From Bin52 sp965213935 (GTDB taxonomy: Bacteria; Pseudomonadota; Alphaproteobacteria; Thalassobaculales; Thalassobaculaceae): 64,000 bases of DNA. The stretch spans positions 186,001-250,000 of the forward strand of contig CBDCAO010000011.1 of the NCBI GenBank assembly GCA_965213935.1, written 5' to 3'. The position numbers were made by a program, and so were the translations under genes. This document shows, piece after piece, positions 56,034-64,000 of the stretch (position 1 is its first letter; each line of letters starts with the position of its first letter). The notes beneath the pieces were generated by a model. That model was not told the DNA's origin and did not search any database. It saw nothing but the letters and a program-made list of their open reading frames with translations.

Positions 56034-56450
56034 TCAGCACTCGCCGTCGAGGACCGAGGAATCGACATCGTCGAATCCGCCACCACCGGCTCCTATCCGT
56101 GCCGGGTCTGCCTCGTCGAGGCTGTGGATCTCGGTGCCGTCCGCGAGCGTCGCTCCGGTCGGGGCGAGCTGGACACCGTCTGACATGAGCAGTTCGATCT
56201 GGTCGTCTTCGGGCTCGTCGATCTCGACGTGACGCTGCAGGCCGCGCACCAGCGCCTCGCGGACCTCCCCGATATCGACAGTGATATCAGCGATCTCGCG
56301 CAGGGCAATTACCGGATTCTTGTCGTTGTCCTCCTCGACCGTGATCGGGGCGCCCTTGGAGATGTCACGCGACCGCTGGGCTGCGACCATGACCAGGTCG
56401 AAGCGATTGGGAATCCGTTCCACGCAGTCTTCAACGGTGACACGTGCCAT
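56034..56450 (-). CDS. rpoZ: RNA polymerase omega subunit
   Basis: Omega helps assemble RNA polymerase and, in many bacteria, forms part of the ppGpp site. The 138-residue protein starts MARVTVEDCVERIPNRFDLV, then AAQRSRDISKGAPITVEEDN, as in alphaproteobacterial omega. The C-terminal half is acidic and long. Upstream of rsh, it is in its usual position. Confidence 0.95.
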   Translation of the reverse strand: MARVTVEDCVERIPNRFDLVMVAAQRSRDISKGAPITVEEDNDKNPVIALREIADITVDIGEVREALVRGLQRHVEIDEPEDDQIELLMSDGVQLAPTGATLADGTEIHSLDEADPARIGAGGGGFDDVDSSVLDGEC

Positions 56451-56603
56451 GGCACAGGCTCCTGCGAAAGTGAGGCATTGTCAGAGAAGACGGACATCCG
56501 ACTATATGCGCAGCAGGCGCCACGTGCAAGAAAGTCCGGCATGGCGCAGGGAGTTTCCGGGCCGGGCCCGCATTGCGTGTGACGCTCCGGCTGCGTGGCG
56601 CGG

Positions 56604-57125
56604 TCATACCGCCCCCCGGGTTCGCGTGTTGCCGGGTGCGAGTGCCCGCACCTTCTGGCCCGGAGGCAGGTCGGCCAGAAGATCGCGCGCCGAACACCCG
56701 AGCCGCGGGTGAATCCAGCCGGGCACGAGGTCGATGAGCGGCACCAGGACGAAGGCGCGCAGGTGCATGCGAGGATGCGGAAGCACCGGCCAGCCGGCCT
56801 CGATGCGGCGCGAATGGTCAAGCAGGTCCAGGTCGATGGTGCGGGCCTCGTTCCTGCGGCCCCGGGCCCGCCCGAAGGCCGTTTCGACGGCATGCAGGCT
56901 GCGAAGCAGCACGCCAGGGTCATCGGGACCGGCGACGCTCACAACCGCGTTGGCGAACCATGGCTGGGCGTCATCGGCGGGAACCGGCGCGCTCTCGTAC
57001 CACCGGGAGGTGGCGAGAACCCTGATGCCGTGAGCGGGCAGGGCGTGCAGTGCGGCCCGGCAGGTCTCGAGCGGTGAAGGGTGACCGGCTGCGGGAAGAT
57101 TGCTACCGATTCCGACCAAGATCAT
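56604..57125 (-). CDS. folK: HPPK, 2-amino-4-hydroxy-6-hydroxymethyldihydropteridine pyrophosphokinase
   Basis: FolK transfers pyrophosphate to the pterin during folate synthesis. The 173-residue protein has ILVGIGSNLP, SRWYESAPV, then ARTIDLDLL and PHPRMHLRAFVLVPLIDLVP, diagnostic of HPPK. AAAGG lies 7-11 bases before the ATG. The second tnpB element ends about 25 bases upstream of that ATG, so the natural promoter region between folK and the divergent NYN gene has been split. Confidence 0.95.
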   Translation of the reverse strand: MILVGIGSNLPAAGHPSPLETCRAALHALPAHGIRVLATSRWYESAPVPADDAQPWFANAVVSVAGPDDPGVLLRSLHAVETAFGRARGRRNEARTIDLDLLDHSRRIEAGWPVLPHPRMHLRAFVLVPLIDLVPGWIHPRLGCSARDLLADLPPGQKVRALAPGNTRTRGAV

Positions 57126-57208
57126 TCACGCAGCCTTTCGATTTGATAGGGACTCTTGCAAGAGAGCTGACGGCTCATGCCGCCATCCTTGCTTGTGTGT
57201 TCACGGTT

Positions 57209-58334
57209 TCACGGCCCGGCAGCCTCCCCGTGCAGCAACGCCAGTCCCCGGGGCTGGATGGTGCGGGCAGCATTCGCGTGGGCAATGTCGGCATGGCTGC
57301 ATGCCGCGCAGTGAAACACCGCCTGCGAGCGGCGCGATGCGGCGTCGACATGGCCGCATGCCGCGCAGGTCCGGCTGGTGTGGCGGGGATCGACCGCGAT
57401 CACGCGCCCCGCCTTGTACTCCAGCATCGCGCGCAGGGCGGCCCAGCCGGTGTCGAGCGACCCGGTTGAGCCCGGCCCTGGCCCGGACATTGGGTCCCGG
57501 CTCTTCCGCCGTGCCCCGGGCGTGCCGTCATGGGGGATCGACCGCGATCCTGCGCGAGACCTGGTGGTGCCAGTCGCGCCGGGCCATGGCGATGCGCCGT
57601 GCCGTCCTGGCGAGCTGCGCCCTTGTGCGCCTGCGCCGCGCAACCATGCGCTGATGCCGGCTCCTCCGGGCCTCGAGGCGGCGTGTGTCCGGGGCGTGGA
57701 ACAGCCGTCCGTCGCTCGCCGCGACCCGGCCGGCGTTCATATCGATGCCGATCGCGGTCCCGTCATCCTCCCGGTCCGGGCACACGATCCTGTGGCAGAC
57801 CACGGCAGACCAGCGCCCGGCCTCGCGCTTCAGCACCGCCGAGACCGGGGTGCTGTCAGGGTAGGGATTGCCGCCGCACCGCCGCACCGTCAGCCGGCCG
57901 ACACCGGCAAGACGGATCCGGCCAGCCTCCGGCTTCACGCCGGAGACGATGGTAATGCTGTCGAACCGCCGCCGGCCCCGGAACCGCGGGGAGCCGGGCT
58001 TCTGCCCGGCGTGTGCCCGGCGGAAGAAGCCCTGGAAGGCTTCGTCCAGGCGCTTCAGGGCGCCGCGCTGGATGGCGACCGGCACGGCCGCCATCTCCGG
58101 GATTTCCCGGCGGCACACCGTCAGGCTCCTGAACCGGTCCTGCCAGGTCAGGGAAACACCTGCCGGACGCCAGGCGTCCGACCGCTCCTGCAGGGCGGCG
58201 TTGTACAACTGCCGCTGGCTCTCCGGCACCCGCTCCAGGCGGCGCCAGTTGTCCCGCGTCTGCGGCAGCAGACGGTCCGTCACCTGGCGGTGTGCACGCT
58301 GCGGTTTCGTCTCGGGTCTTGTCTCGGACGGCAT
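57209..58334 (-). pseudogene. TnpB-type protein, disrupted (copy 2)
   Basis: The N-terminal part (58334-57528) is more complete than in copy 1, including RuvC motif I (AIGIDMNAG). After RRIAVDPP the frame ends. The C-terminal part continues in another frame (57440-57209) with a full two-knuckle zinc ribbon (CAACGHVD … CAACSHAD) and AHANAA. The segment between them, which in copy 1 holds RuvC motif II (VAIEELK), is deleted. The last conserved Trp codon is changed to TGA. It cannot make a functional TnpB. Confidence 0.8.
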
Positions 58335-58399
58335 GCGGCGTCTCCCGAACAAGACGGGACATATGCAGGAAACAACGTGGAACATGCAAGGAAAAAGCA

Positions 58400-58429
58400 C
58401 CTGCAGGTCTTCGATTCTGGCCCTGCAGG
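58400..58429. repeat. Terminal hairpin of tnpB element copy 2
   Basis: CCTGCAGG, a 14-base loop and CCTGCAGG (self-complementary arms), equivalent to the hairpin of copy 1. The flanking bases TGCAAGGA and GGCGGCATG are also shared. Confidence 0.7.
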
Positions 58430-58509
58430 CGGCATGCGCCGTCAACTTTTCCTTAGGAGCCCCATTTGATACCATCATCGGATGGGTGATTTCCCCTGCC
58501 GTGCCGGCG

Positions 58510-58527
58510 GCACCTCCGTGGAGGTGC
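58510..58527. repeat. Short perfect hairpin ahead of the NYN gene
   Basis: GCACCTCC, two bases, GGAGGTGC. It lies outside the element, 134 bases before the NYN start. It may be an old terminator or part of the NYN gene leader. No T-run follows. Confidence 0.35.
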
Positions 58528-58660
58528 GCACGAGACCGGAAGGCGCAGCCCGCGGACATGACGCGGTGAGAACAGGTCGGGACGGATGCCCGGGCGGGAA
58601 GGCGGTTCATGTCGCGTCTCGCTGCACGGCCGTTCATGTTTGTCGAGAAGGGAACTCCGG

Positions 58661-59263
58661 ATGCAGTTTTACAGCGAAGAACGGATCGCGCTCTTCATTG
58701 ATGGCGCCAATCTTTACGGCGCGGCACGGGCATTGGGCTTTGATATCGACTACCGCAGGCTTCGCGAACTGTTTGTGGACCAGGGCCGCCTGATCAGGAT
58801 CTACTATTATACCGCGCTGATCGATGATCAGGAGTATTCTCCGATCCGGCCGCTGATCGACTGGCTGGACTACAACGGGTACACGATGGTCACCAAGCTG
58901 ACACGCGAGTACACGGATCATCAGGGACGGCGCAAGATCAGGAACAACATGGATGTCGAGCTTGCGGTCGACATGCTGGAAATGGCGCCGCGGATCGATC
59001 ACGCGGTGCTGTTCTCGGGCGACGGGGACTTCAGGCGCCTGGTCGAGGCCGTGCAGCGCAAGGGTGTGCGTGTGACAGTGGTGTCGTCGTTCAAGACCCA
59101 GCCGCCGCTGGTTTCGGATGACCTGCGTCGACAGGCCGACGTGTTCGTGGAACTGCAGACCCTCGAGAGCGAGATCAAGCGGGAGTTGTCGGACCGGGTC
59201 CACCGCGGTGTCGGGCGCGACGACGACAGGGGTCTCGTCGGCGAGGATCGTGACCGGCCGTGA
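58661..59263 (+). CDS. NYN-domain (LabA/DUF88) putative ribonuclease
   Basis: A 200-residue protein of the NYN (PIN-like) nuclease family. Acidic active-site residues are seen in ALFIDGANLYGAA, the central NNMDVELAVDML and the later LFSGDGDFRRLVEAVQ. Such proteins are thought to process RNA. I start at the ATG at 58661, after AAGGGAACTCC; codons before it are shadow. The stop overlaps the start of the uracil-DNA glycosylase gene (GTGA). The NYN gene next to folK is a known alphaproteobacterial neighbourhood. Confidence 0.9.
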   Translation: MQFYSEERIALFIDGANLYGAARALGFDIDYRRLRELFVDQGRLIRIYYYTALIDDQEYSPIRPLIDWLDYNGYTMVTKLTREYTDHQGRRKIRNNMDVELAVDMLEMAPRIDHAVLFSGDGDFRRLVEAVQRKGVRVTVVSSFKTQPPLVSDDLRRQADVFVELQTLESEIKRELSDRVHRGVGRDDDRGLVGEDRDRP

Positions 59264-59922
59264 CGACGGCGCCTGGACACGGTTCCGCCGACCCGCCGGC
59301 CGACTGCCCGAACTGTCCCCGGCTGTGCGCGTTCCGCAGCGGGTATCGCGAGGCCGAGCCCGACTGGTTCAACGCGCCGGTTCCCTCCTTCGGCGACCGT
59401 TCGGGCCGCCTGCTGATCGTCGGGCTCGCGCCGGGACTGCGCGGCGCGAACCGCACGGGCCGGCCGTTTACCGGTGACTGGGCCGGAGACCTGCTCTACG
59501 CGACCATCGGGAAATTCGGGTTCAGCCGCGGCCGTTACCGGTCGCGGCCGGATGACGGCCTGGTGCTCGAGGACTGCCGGATCACCAACGCGGTCAGGTG
59601 TGTGCCGCCGCAGAACCGCCCGATTGCGGGCGAGGTGCGCAACTGCCGGGAGTACCTCGAGCGCGAGATAGCCGGCATGCCGGAGCTCCGCATCATTCTG
59701 GCGCTGGGAACGGTCGCCCACGGGGCGGTACTGGCAGCAATCGGGCTGCGCCGCGCCGCATTCGGCTTCGGGCACGGGGTGTTTCATACCCTTCCCGAGG
59801 GCCGCGTGCTTGCGGCCTCCTACCATTGCTCCCGCTACAACACCAACACCGGGAGACTGACCACGCAGATGTTCGAGGACGTGTTCGGCAAGATCCGCGA
59901 CCATCTCGCGGCACAAGAATAA
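59260..59922 (+). CDS. Uracil-DNA glycosylase, family 5 (UdgB)
   Basis: A 220-residue iron-sulfur uracil-DNA glycosylase that removes uracil and hypoxanthine from DNA. Motif A is GLAPGLRGANRTGRPFTGD, the family 5 version. Cysteines of the [4Fe-4S] cluster are in CPNCPRLC and NAVRCVPPQNRP with a further Cys nearby. The motif B region is SYHCSRYNTNTGRLT. The GTG start overlaps the NYN stop. A hairpin ends the operon straight after the stop. Confidence 0.91.
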   Translation: MTTAPGHGSADPPADCPNCPRLCAFRSGYREAEPDWFNAPVPSFGDRSGRLLIVGLAPGLRGANRTGRPFTGDWAGDLLYATIGKFGFSRGRYRSRPDDGLVLEDCRITNAVRCVPPQNRPIAGEVRNCREYLEREIAGMPELRIILALGTVAHGAVLAAIGLRRAAFGFGHGVFHTLPEGRVLAASYHCSRYNTNTGRLTTQMFEDVFGKIRDHLAAQE

Positions 59923-59946
59923 GGGGCCGGCGTGACGCCGGCCCCT
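59922..59946. terminator. Strong hairpin between udg and iorB (convergent)
   Basis: AGGGGCCGGCG, TGA, CGCCGGCCCCT: eleven perfect pairs with a three-base loop, starting at the last base of the glycosylase stop codon. It sits between convergent genes, so it can act on both transcripts. It lacks a T-run and so may pause polymerase or protect 3' ends rather than be a classical terminator. Confidence 0.65.
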
Positions 59947-59968
59947 GACGCGATACGCGACGGTGTGA

Positions 59969-62284
59969 TCAGACCATGTCGCCGAACGGCAGGTCTCGCA
60001 TCCGCTTTCCGGTCGCATGGAACAGTGCATTGCCGAGCGCCGGAGCGATCGGCGGTACACCGGGCTCGCCGGCACCCGACGCATGCACCGAGAACGGATT
60101 GTCGACCATGTGGGTATTGACCACCCGCGGGAAGTTGTCGGCCCGAACCATCCGGTAGTCGTGATAGTTGGATTCGAGCACGGCACCGTTCTCGTAGGTC
60201 AGTCCGCTGTGCAGGGCGATGGTCATGCCCTGGACGGCCGCTCCTTCCATCTGGCTGCGGACCCGTTCCGGGTTGGCGACGAAGCCGCAGTCGACGGCCA
60301 TGTTGACCTCCGGCACGGTGATCATTCCGTCAACCACCTTCACGTGCACACAGGCCGCCACATAGGTGACGAACGACCGGTGGACCGCCAGGCCAAGGCC
60401 TTCACCCGCGGGCATCGACGTGCCCCAGCCGCCCTTCTCGGCGGCAAGGCGCAAGACGTTCTTCAGCCTGCCGGTGTCGATCGGGTAGACCTCGTTCTTT
60501 TCCCCGTAGTTCCAGTAGTCACCGGGGAAGTTCTGGGCCTTGATGTCGATCTTCCGGTCCGAGCCGATGAGCTCGAGCATGACCTCGAGTTCGTCGCGGC
60601 CGAGTTCGTGGGCAAGTTCGGATGCGAAGCTCTGGACCGCCCAGGCGCGGGGAATGTTCGACACCGACCGGAACCAGCCGACGCGGGCATGCGCCAACGC
60701 CTTGCCGTTCTCGACCGAGATGTTGGGAATCTCGAACGGCATGTCGACGTGACCCATTCCGCTCTCGATGAAGAACTGGTAGCCGCTGTCGGGAGCGAAG
60801 GTCGACAGGATCGAGGGTGCGACCGAATTGTGCCGCCATCCCGTCACCTTGTTGTCGGCATCCAGTGCGACCGCAATCCGTTCCACCGAAGTGGTGTGGT
60901 TGAAGCCGTTGCGGATGTCGTCCTCGCGCGTCCACTGCACCTTGACCGGCGCACCGATCTTCTGGCTGAGCAGGGCCGCCTCGATCACGAAGTCACACTT
61001 CGACTTGCGGCCGAAACCGCCGCCGAGCAGGGTGACGTTGACGGTCACGTCCGCGGGATCCATGTGCAGCGCGTTGGCGACATCGACCCGGGTGCCGTAC
61101 GGGGACTGGACCGGGGCCCAGATCTCCGCCTTGCCGTTCGCGACATTCGCCACCGCCGCGGGCGGTTCCATTGTGGCATGCACCATGAAGGCCTGGCTGT
61201 ACTCCCGCTCGACGGTCTTCGCCGCTCCGGTGAAGGCGCCGTCGGGATCGCCGACCTTGCGCAGGACATTGCCCGGCTCGGCAGCGGTGGCCCGCATCTC
61301 GGCCATGTGAGCGGCGGAGTTGAACTCCCCGTGCGGGCTCGATCCCCACTCGATCTCAAGGGCGTCGCGGCCCCTGATCGCCGCATCGGTATTGCTGGCA
61401 ACGACCGCGATCCCGCCCAGGGGTGCGAACTTCGCCGGCGGCATCGAGACCTCGAGTCCGAGCACATGCTCGACACCGGCGACTTCCCAGGTCGAGGACG
61501 CGTCGTAGCGCATCGGCGGCGCACCGACCACCGGGGGCCGGGCTATGGCCGCGACCTTCATCCCCGGAAGCATCACGTCCGCACCGTAGACCGCCTTGCC
61601 CGTGGTGATGTCGTGCAGGTCGTAGATCTGGACGTTGCCCTTGCCGATGTAGCGGAACTCGTCCTCGCTCTTGAAGGTAAGCTCCTCGAATGCCGGAACC
61701 GGTTCCTTCATCGCCGCAGCCGCGAGTTCACCGAAACCGGCCCGGAAGGTGCCGCTCGTGACCTCGTGAACCCCGACCTGGACCGCGGACGGGTCGACGC
61801 CCCATTTCCTGGCGGCCGCACTGGCCAGCATGTGCCGCACCGATGCGCCCATCTGGCGCATGGACTGCACGTGGTGGCGCAGGGAACGGGAACCGTCGGT
61901 GTCCTGGTTGCCGTATTTCGGCTCGTCGCCTTCCGCCTGGACCAGTCTTACGTGGTTCCAGTCGGCGCCCATCTCGTCGGCGAGGACCATCGGCACGGAC
62001 GTGCGCGAGCCCTGGCCCATTTCCGAGCGGTGTGCCACCAGGGTCACGGTGCCGTCGGCATCGATGGAGACGAAAATGTGCGGGTCATAGCGCAAACCGT
62101 GCGGCATGCTGTTGCCGCCGGTCTCGTAGCGCTCGAACGCACGGGCCTCGGACGCAACCGCTGCGATCGCGAACACGGCAGCGGAACCCTGCAGGAAACT
62201 GCGACGCGAAACCTTGGATAGTGCGAGACCGGCCGTCTTGCCGACCGGTCCACGCAGAACAGCCTGTTCAATCGTGTGCAACAT
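59969..62284 (-). CDS. Molybdopterin-binding large subunit, IorB type (aldehyde/isoquinoline oxidoreductase)
   Basis: A 771-residue xanthine-oxidase-family large subunit that binds molybdenum cofactor and hydroxylates aldehydes or N-heterocycles. It has a twin-arginine signal (SRRSFLQGSAA, about residue 27) and so is exported folded, with its small subunit, to the periplasm. Family segments are VAHRSEMGQGSRTSVPMVLA, then VNVTLLGGGFGRKS and HASGAGEPGVPPIAPALGNA. It follows the iorA-type gene after a three-base gap. Cofactor made with MoaC and MoeA from this window is required. Confidence 0.9.
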   Translation of the reverse strand: MLHTIEQAVLRGPVGKTAGLALSKVSRRSFLQGSAAVFAIAAVASEARAFERYETGGNSMPHGLRYDPHIFVSIDADGTVTLVAHRSEMGQGSRTSVPMVLADEMGADWNHVRLVQAEGDEPKYGNQDTDGSRSLRHHVQSMRQMGASVRHMLASAAARKWGVDPSAVQVGVHEVTSGTFRAGFGELAAAAMKEPVPAFEELTFKSEDEFRYIGKGNVQIYDLHDITTGKAVYGADVMLPGMKVAAIARPPVVGAPPMRYDASSTWEVAGVEHVLGLEVSMPPAKFAPLGGIAVVASNTDAAIRGRDALEIEWGSSPHGEFNSAAHMAEMRATAAEPGNVLRKVGDPDGAFTGAAKTVEREYSQAFMVHATMEPPAAVANVANGKAEIWAPVQSPYGTRVDVANALHMDPADVTVNVTLLGGGFGRKSKCDFVIEAALLSQKIGAPVKVQWTREDDIRNGFNHTTSVERIAVALDADNKVTGWRHNSVAPSILSTFAPDSGYQFFIESGMGHVDMPFEIPNISVENGKALAHARVGWFRSVSNIPRAWAVQSFASELAHELGRDELEVMLELIGSDRKIDIKAQNFPGDYWNYGEKNEVYPIDTGRLKNVLRLAAEKGGWGTSMPAGEGLGLAVHRSFVTYVAACVHVKVVDGMITVPEVNMAVDCGFVANPERVRSQMEGAAVQGMTIALHSGLTYENGAVLESNYHDYRMVRADNFPRVVNTHMVDNPFSVHASGAGEPGVPPIAPALGNALFHATGKRMRDLPFGDMV

Positions 62285-62287
62285 GGT

Positions 62288-62740
62288 TCATGCTCCCGTC
62301 GCCGCGAGCCGCACCGCCGCCACGATCCGCTCGTAGCAGCCGCACCGGCAGATGTTGCCCGCCATGCTTTCGAGGATCTGCTCGTCGGTCGGGTTCGGTG
62401 TCTCGCTCAGCAGGCTCGCGGCCTGCATGATCTGTCCAGCCTGGCAGAATCCGCACTGCGGCACGTTGGCCTGGCGCCACGCGACCTGCACCGGGTGATT
62501 TCCGTCCGCGTCAAGGCCCTCGATGGTGGTGACCTCCTTGCCCGCGACCTCCTCGAGCGTGGCCTGGCACGAGCGGACCGAAACGCCGTCGACCAGCACC
62601 GTGCAGGCGCCGCACAGCCCGGTTCCGCAGCCGTACTTGGTTCCCGTCAGGCCCGCGAGATCGCGGATGCCCCACAGCAGACTGGTGTCATCCGAGCCGT
62701 CCAGGGCCCGGTCTTCACCGTTGATACGTACATTCGCCAT
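62288..62740 (-). CDS. [2Fe-2S] small subunit, IorA type
   Basis: A 150-residue protein with two [2Fe-2S] centres. The plant-ferredoxin-type ligands are KYGCGTGLCGACTVL and a later SCQAT, and the second cluster's are QCGFCQAGQ and NICRCGCYERI. It passes electrons from the molybdenum subunit. GGGAGAGATCG precedes the ATG at 62740; the upstream open frame is shadow. It lacks its own signal peptide, so it would travel out with IorB. Confidence 0.93.
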   Translation of the reverse strand: MANVRINGEDRALDGSDDTSLLWGIRDLAGLTGTKYGCGTGLCGACTVLVDGVSVRSCQATLEEVAGKEVTTIEGLDADGNHPVQVAWRQANVPQCGFCQAGQIMQAASLLSETPNPTDEQILESMAGNICRCGCYERIVAAVRLAATGA

Positions 62741-62786
62741 CGATCTCTCCCTGATCTCCCGCGCAGGTGTCGCGGCCCGGTTGTCG

Positions 62787-63299
62787 TCAGTCGTCGTCGT
62801 CATCGAAACCGGTTCGAACCACCAGCCCGATGCGATAGACGCCCTTGCGCTTGCCGACGAGAAACACCGACGTCGGCAGCTGGCCGCTTGCATTGATCGG
62901 TTCCTCGTCGAAGATCACCCGTACCGCGTGGGTCATCTCCATGTTCGGAACCAGCTTTCCGGTTGCGATCAGGGCATCCATCCCGTCTTCGGGAAACGTC
63001 TCCCAGGACATGCTCTTGATCTTCCGACCGAGGTTTCGGTTCAGGTGAAACCGGACCACCCTCTTCTTGATCTTGCCCGCATCCTTCCACAGCACGATGC
63101 GCTTGAGGATGTCGTAGTCACGCGTCTCGATGGCCAGACGGATCTGGCTCATGAGCTCGTCGTTCGTCCGCGGCAGCTCGGCTGCCGCGGACGCCGACCA
63201 CATGAAGCAGAGCGCGCCGAGGGCAATCAGCCCCCGGCGTACTCCGGGACACGGTCCCGCACCAGGCACGGCACGATGCGTGCGCGCCGGCATGCTCAC
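62787..63299 (-). CDS. Secreted protein of unknown function
   Basis: A 170-residue protein with a hydrophobic N-terminal export segment (RRGLIALGALCFMWSASAAA). The mature part has no known motif: a helical start (NDELMSQIRLAIETRDYDIL), a lysine/arginine-rich middle, and a beta-rich end (VRVIFDEEPI, SVFLVGKRKGVYRIGLVVRT) closing with an Asp run. The GTG at 63299 overlaps the stop of the upstream PQQ-dehydrogenase gene; an ATG at 63293 is an alternative. It probably serves the periplasmic oxidation system encoded around it. Confidence 0.6.
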   Translation of the reverse strand: MSMPARTHRAVPGAGPCPGVRRGLIALGALCFMWSASAAAELPRTNDELMSQIRLAIETRDYDILKRIVLWKDAGKIKKRVVRFHLNRNLGRKIKSMSWETFPEDGMDALIATGKLVPNMEMTHAVRVIFDEEPINASGQLPTSVFLVGKRKGVYRIGLVVRTGFDDDDD

Positions 63300-64000
63300 T
63301 TCTTCAGCGCAAACACCCAGATCACGCCGCCCTGCGGCACATCCGGGATCCGGCCTGCCGGGAGCATGTCCTTGAGCAGGCCCTGCATGCGTTCGGCATC
63401 AACACCCCAGCCCGACTGGACGGCGACATACTGGGTGCCGCCAACCTCGTAGGATGCGGGTGCCGCAGTCACGCCCGAGTTGGTCGGGTATTCCCACAGC
63501 ATTTCACCGGTTGTGGCGTTGAACGCGCGGAACATGCGGTCGTTGGTACCGCCGGTGAACAGCAGGTTGCCGCCCGTGGACAGGATCGGCCCCCAGTAGG
63601 GCGTGTCGTTGAAGTCGTGGCTCCACACCATCTTGCCGGCGTTCATGTCCCAGGCCTGCAACTGGCCGATCGGGACCGGCTTGGACGGATCGACGCTGTC
63701 GTGGAAGCGCAGCGACGCCAGGATCACGTCGATCGGAATGCCGATGTAGAGCTCGCCCGAAACCCGTTCGCCGATCGGCACACCGCCGAGCTCGGAGCAC
63801 AGGTTCTCGTGTGCCGGGATGTACAGCAGTCCGGTGTCCGGGCTGTAGGCCTCCGGCACCCAGTCCTTGCCACCCCACAGGCTCGGGCAGAATGTCACCG
63901 TCTTGTTGGTCCCCGGTGTCGCTGCCTCGTGGTAACTCGGCCGGCCGGTCTCCGGATCGACCGACTCGAAGACGTTCTGCTTCACGTACTTGTCGGCTGC
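63296..64000 (-). CDS. PQQ-dependent alcohol dehydrogenase, C-terminal part
   Basis: The gene continues past the window's right edge; 234 residues and their stop are visible. The beta-propeller sequence has SPDTGLLYIPAHENLC, then GQLQAWDMNAGKMVWSHDF, GGNLLFTGGTNDRMFRAFNA and TGEMLWEYPTNSGVTAAPAS, typical W-motif blades of quinoprotein methanol/ethanol dehydrogenases. It ends VIWVFALKK without a fused cytochrome c domain, so electrons need a separate carrier. Start and N-terminal calcium-binding residues are outside the window. Confidence 0.9.
   Translation of the reverse strand, partial: AADKYVKQNVFESVDPETGRPSYHEAATPGTNKTVTFCPSLWGGKDWVPEAYSPDTGLLYIPAHENLCSELGGVPIGERVSGELYIGIPIDVILASLRFHDSVDPSKPVPIGQLQAWDMNAGKMVWSHDFNDTPYWGPILSTGGNLLFTGGTNDRMFRAFNATTGEMLWEYPTNSGVTAAPASYEVGGTQYVAVQSGWGVDAERMQGLLKDMLPAGRIPDVPQGGVIWVFALKK

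Larger units (their letters stand above)
57150..58455 (-). mobile_element. IS200/IS605-type tnpB element, copy 2, between folK and the NYN gene
   Basis: Boundaries are estimated by comparing the flanks with copy 1. It has the same 5' hairpin and the same 3' end sequence up to a 12-base palindrome CTCTTGCAAGAG (57153-57164). No tnpA gene. It lies in the divergent intergenic region of folK and the NYN gene. Its tnpB is disrupted. Confidence 0.65.

Noticed and set aside
60017..62221. 734-residue plus-strand frame
   Set aside because: Antisense to the IorB-type gene, which has all family motifs and a Tat signal.

Overview
The window looks like chromosomal DNA from a high-GC alphaproteobacterium, probably of a Rhodospirillales-like lineage. 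Three things point there. A GAAC-N7-GAAC LexA operator sits ahead of lexA. The gene order folK-rpoZ-rsh-pdxJ-acpS-lepB-rnc is the usual alphaproteobacterial one, as is trpG-trpD-trpC-moaC-moeA-lexA. There is also one long bifunctional Rsh rather than separate RelA and SpoT. No rRNA, tRNA or CRISPR array was seen.

Layout. 1-2.8 kb is an AT-richer scrapyard: a Fic-family gene broken by one frameshift, an IS630-type transposase fragment, and the decayed tail of an ATPase/cyclase-type regulator. 2.8-10.4 kb holds accessory metabolism: two MFS transporters, an HD phosphohydrolase, a hydrolase/SDR pair, a DMT exporter, a luciferase-like oxidoreductase and msrA. 10.6-17.6 kb is trpGDC-moaC-moeA, an inserted amidohydrolase gene, lexA and a DUF3179 gene. 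17.7-25.8 kb is a defence-like island: an IS21 fragment, an AbrB-like antitoxin with an unknown partner, a MazE/MazF pair, an MNT nucleotidyltransferase with a decayed HEPN partner, and a two-gene unit (ATGA overlap) of an AAA/DUF4143 ATPase and a 1357-residue NACHT ATPase carrying a C-terminal PD-(D/E)XK-like nuclease. That unit is the best candidate for an undescribed system.

25.9-46.6 kb is catabolic. A minus-strand operon (threonine-synthase-like, PhyH dioxygenase, Ldh2-type dehydrogenase, SDR) faces a plus-strand operon: CoA transferase, GTP cyclohydrolase II-like URC1, DUF1688 URC4, uracil phosphoribosyltransferase, class III aminotransferase and two peptide/opine-type ABC ATPases. The ABC permeases and binding protein lie convergently. 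An MFS gene, a class II aldolase, a D-hydantoinase and an N-carbamoylase follow. Together these suggest uptake and breakdown of pyrimidine, hydantoin or other cyclic amide nitrogen compounds. 46.7-50 kb has two secreted cysteine-containing proteins, a SCO1 copper chaperone, a flavin reductase-like protein and a COG0523 GTPase.

50-60 kb is the housekeeping cluster rnc-lepB-acpS-pdxJ-rsh-rpoZ-folK, with NYN and uracil-DNA glycosylase genes divergent from folK. Two related IS200/IS605-type tnpB elements interrupt it, one between acpS and lepB and one between folK and the NYN gene, and each has different internal deletions. 60-64 kb encodes a Tat-exported molybdenum hydroxylase (IorA/IorB type), a secreted protein and the C-terminal part of a PQQ-dependent dehydrogenase cut by the window edge.

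All calls come from reading the sequence and recalled family patterns; no database search was run.
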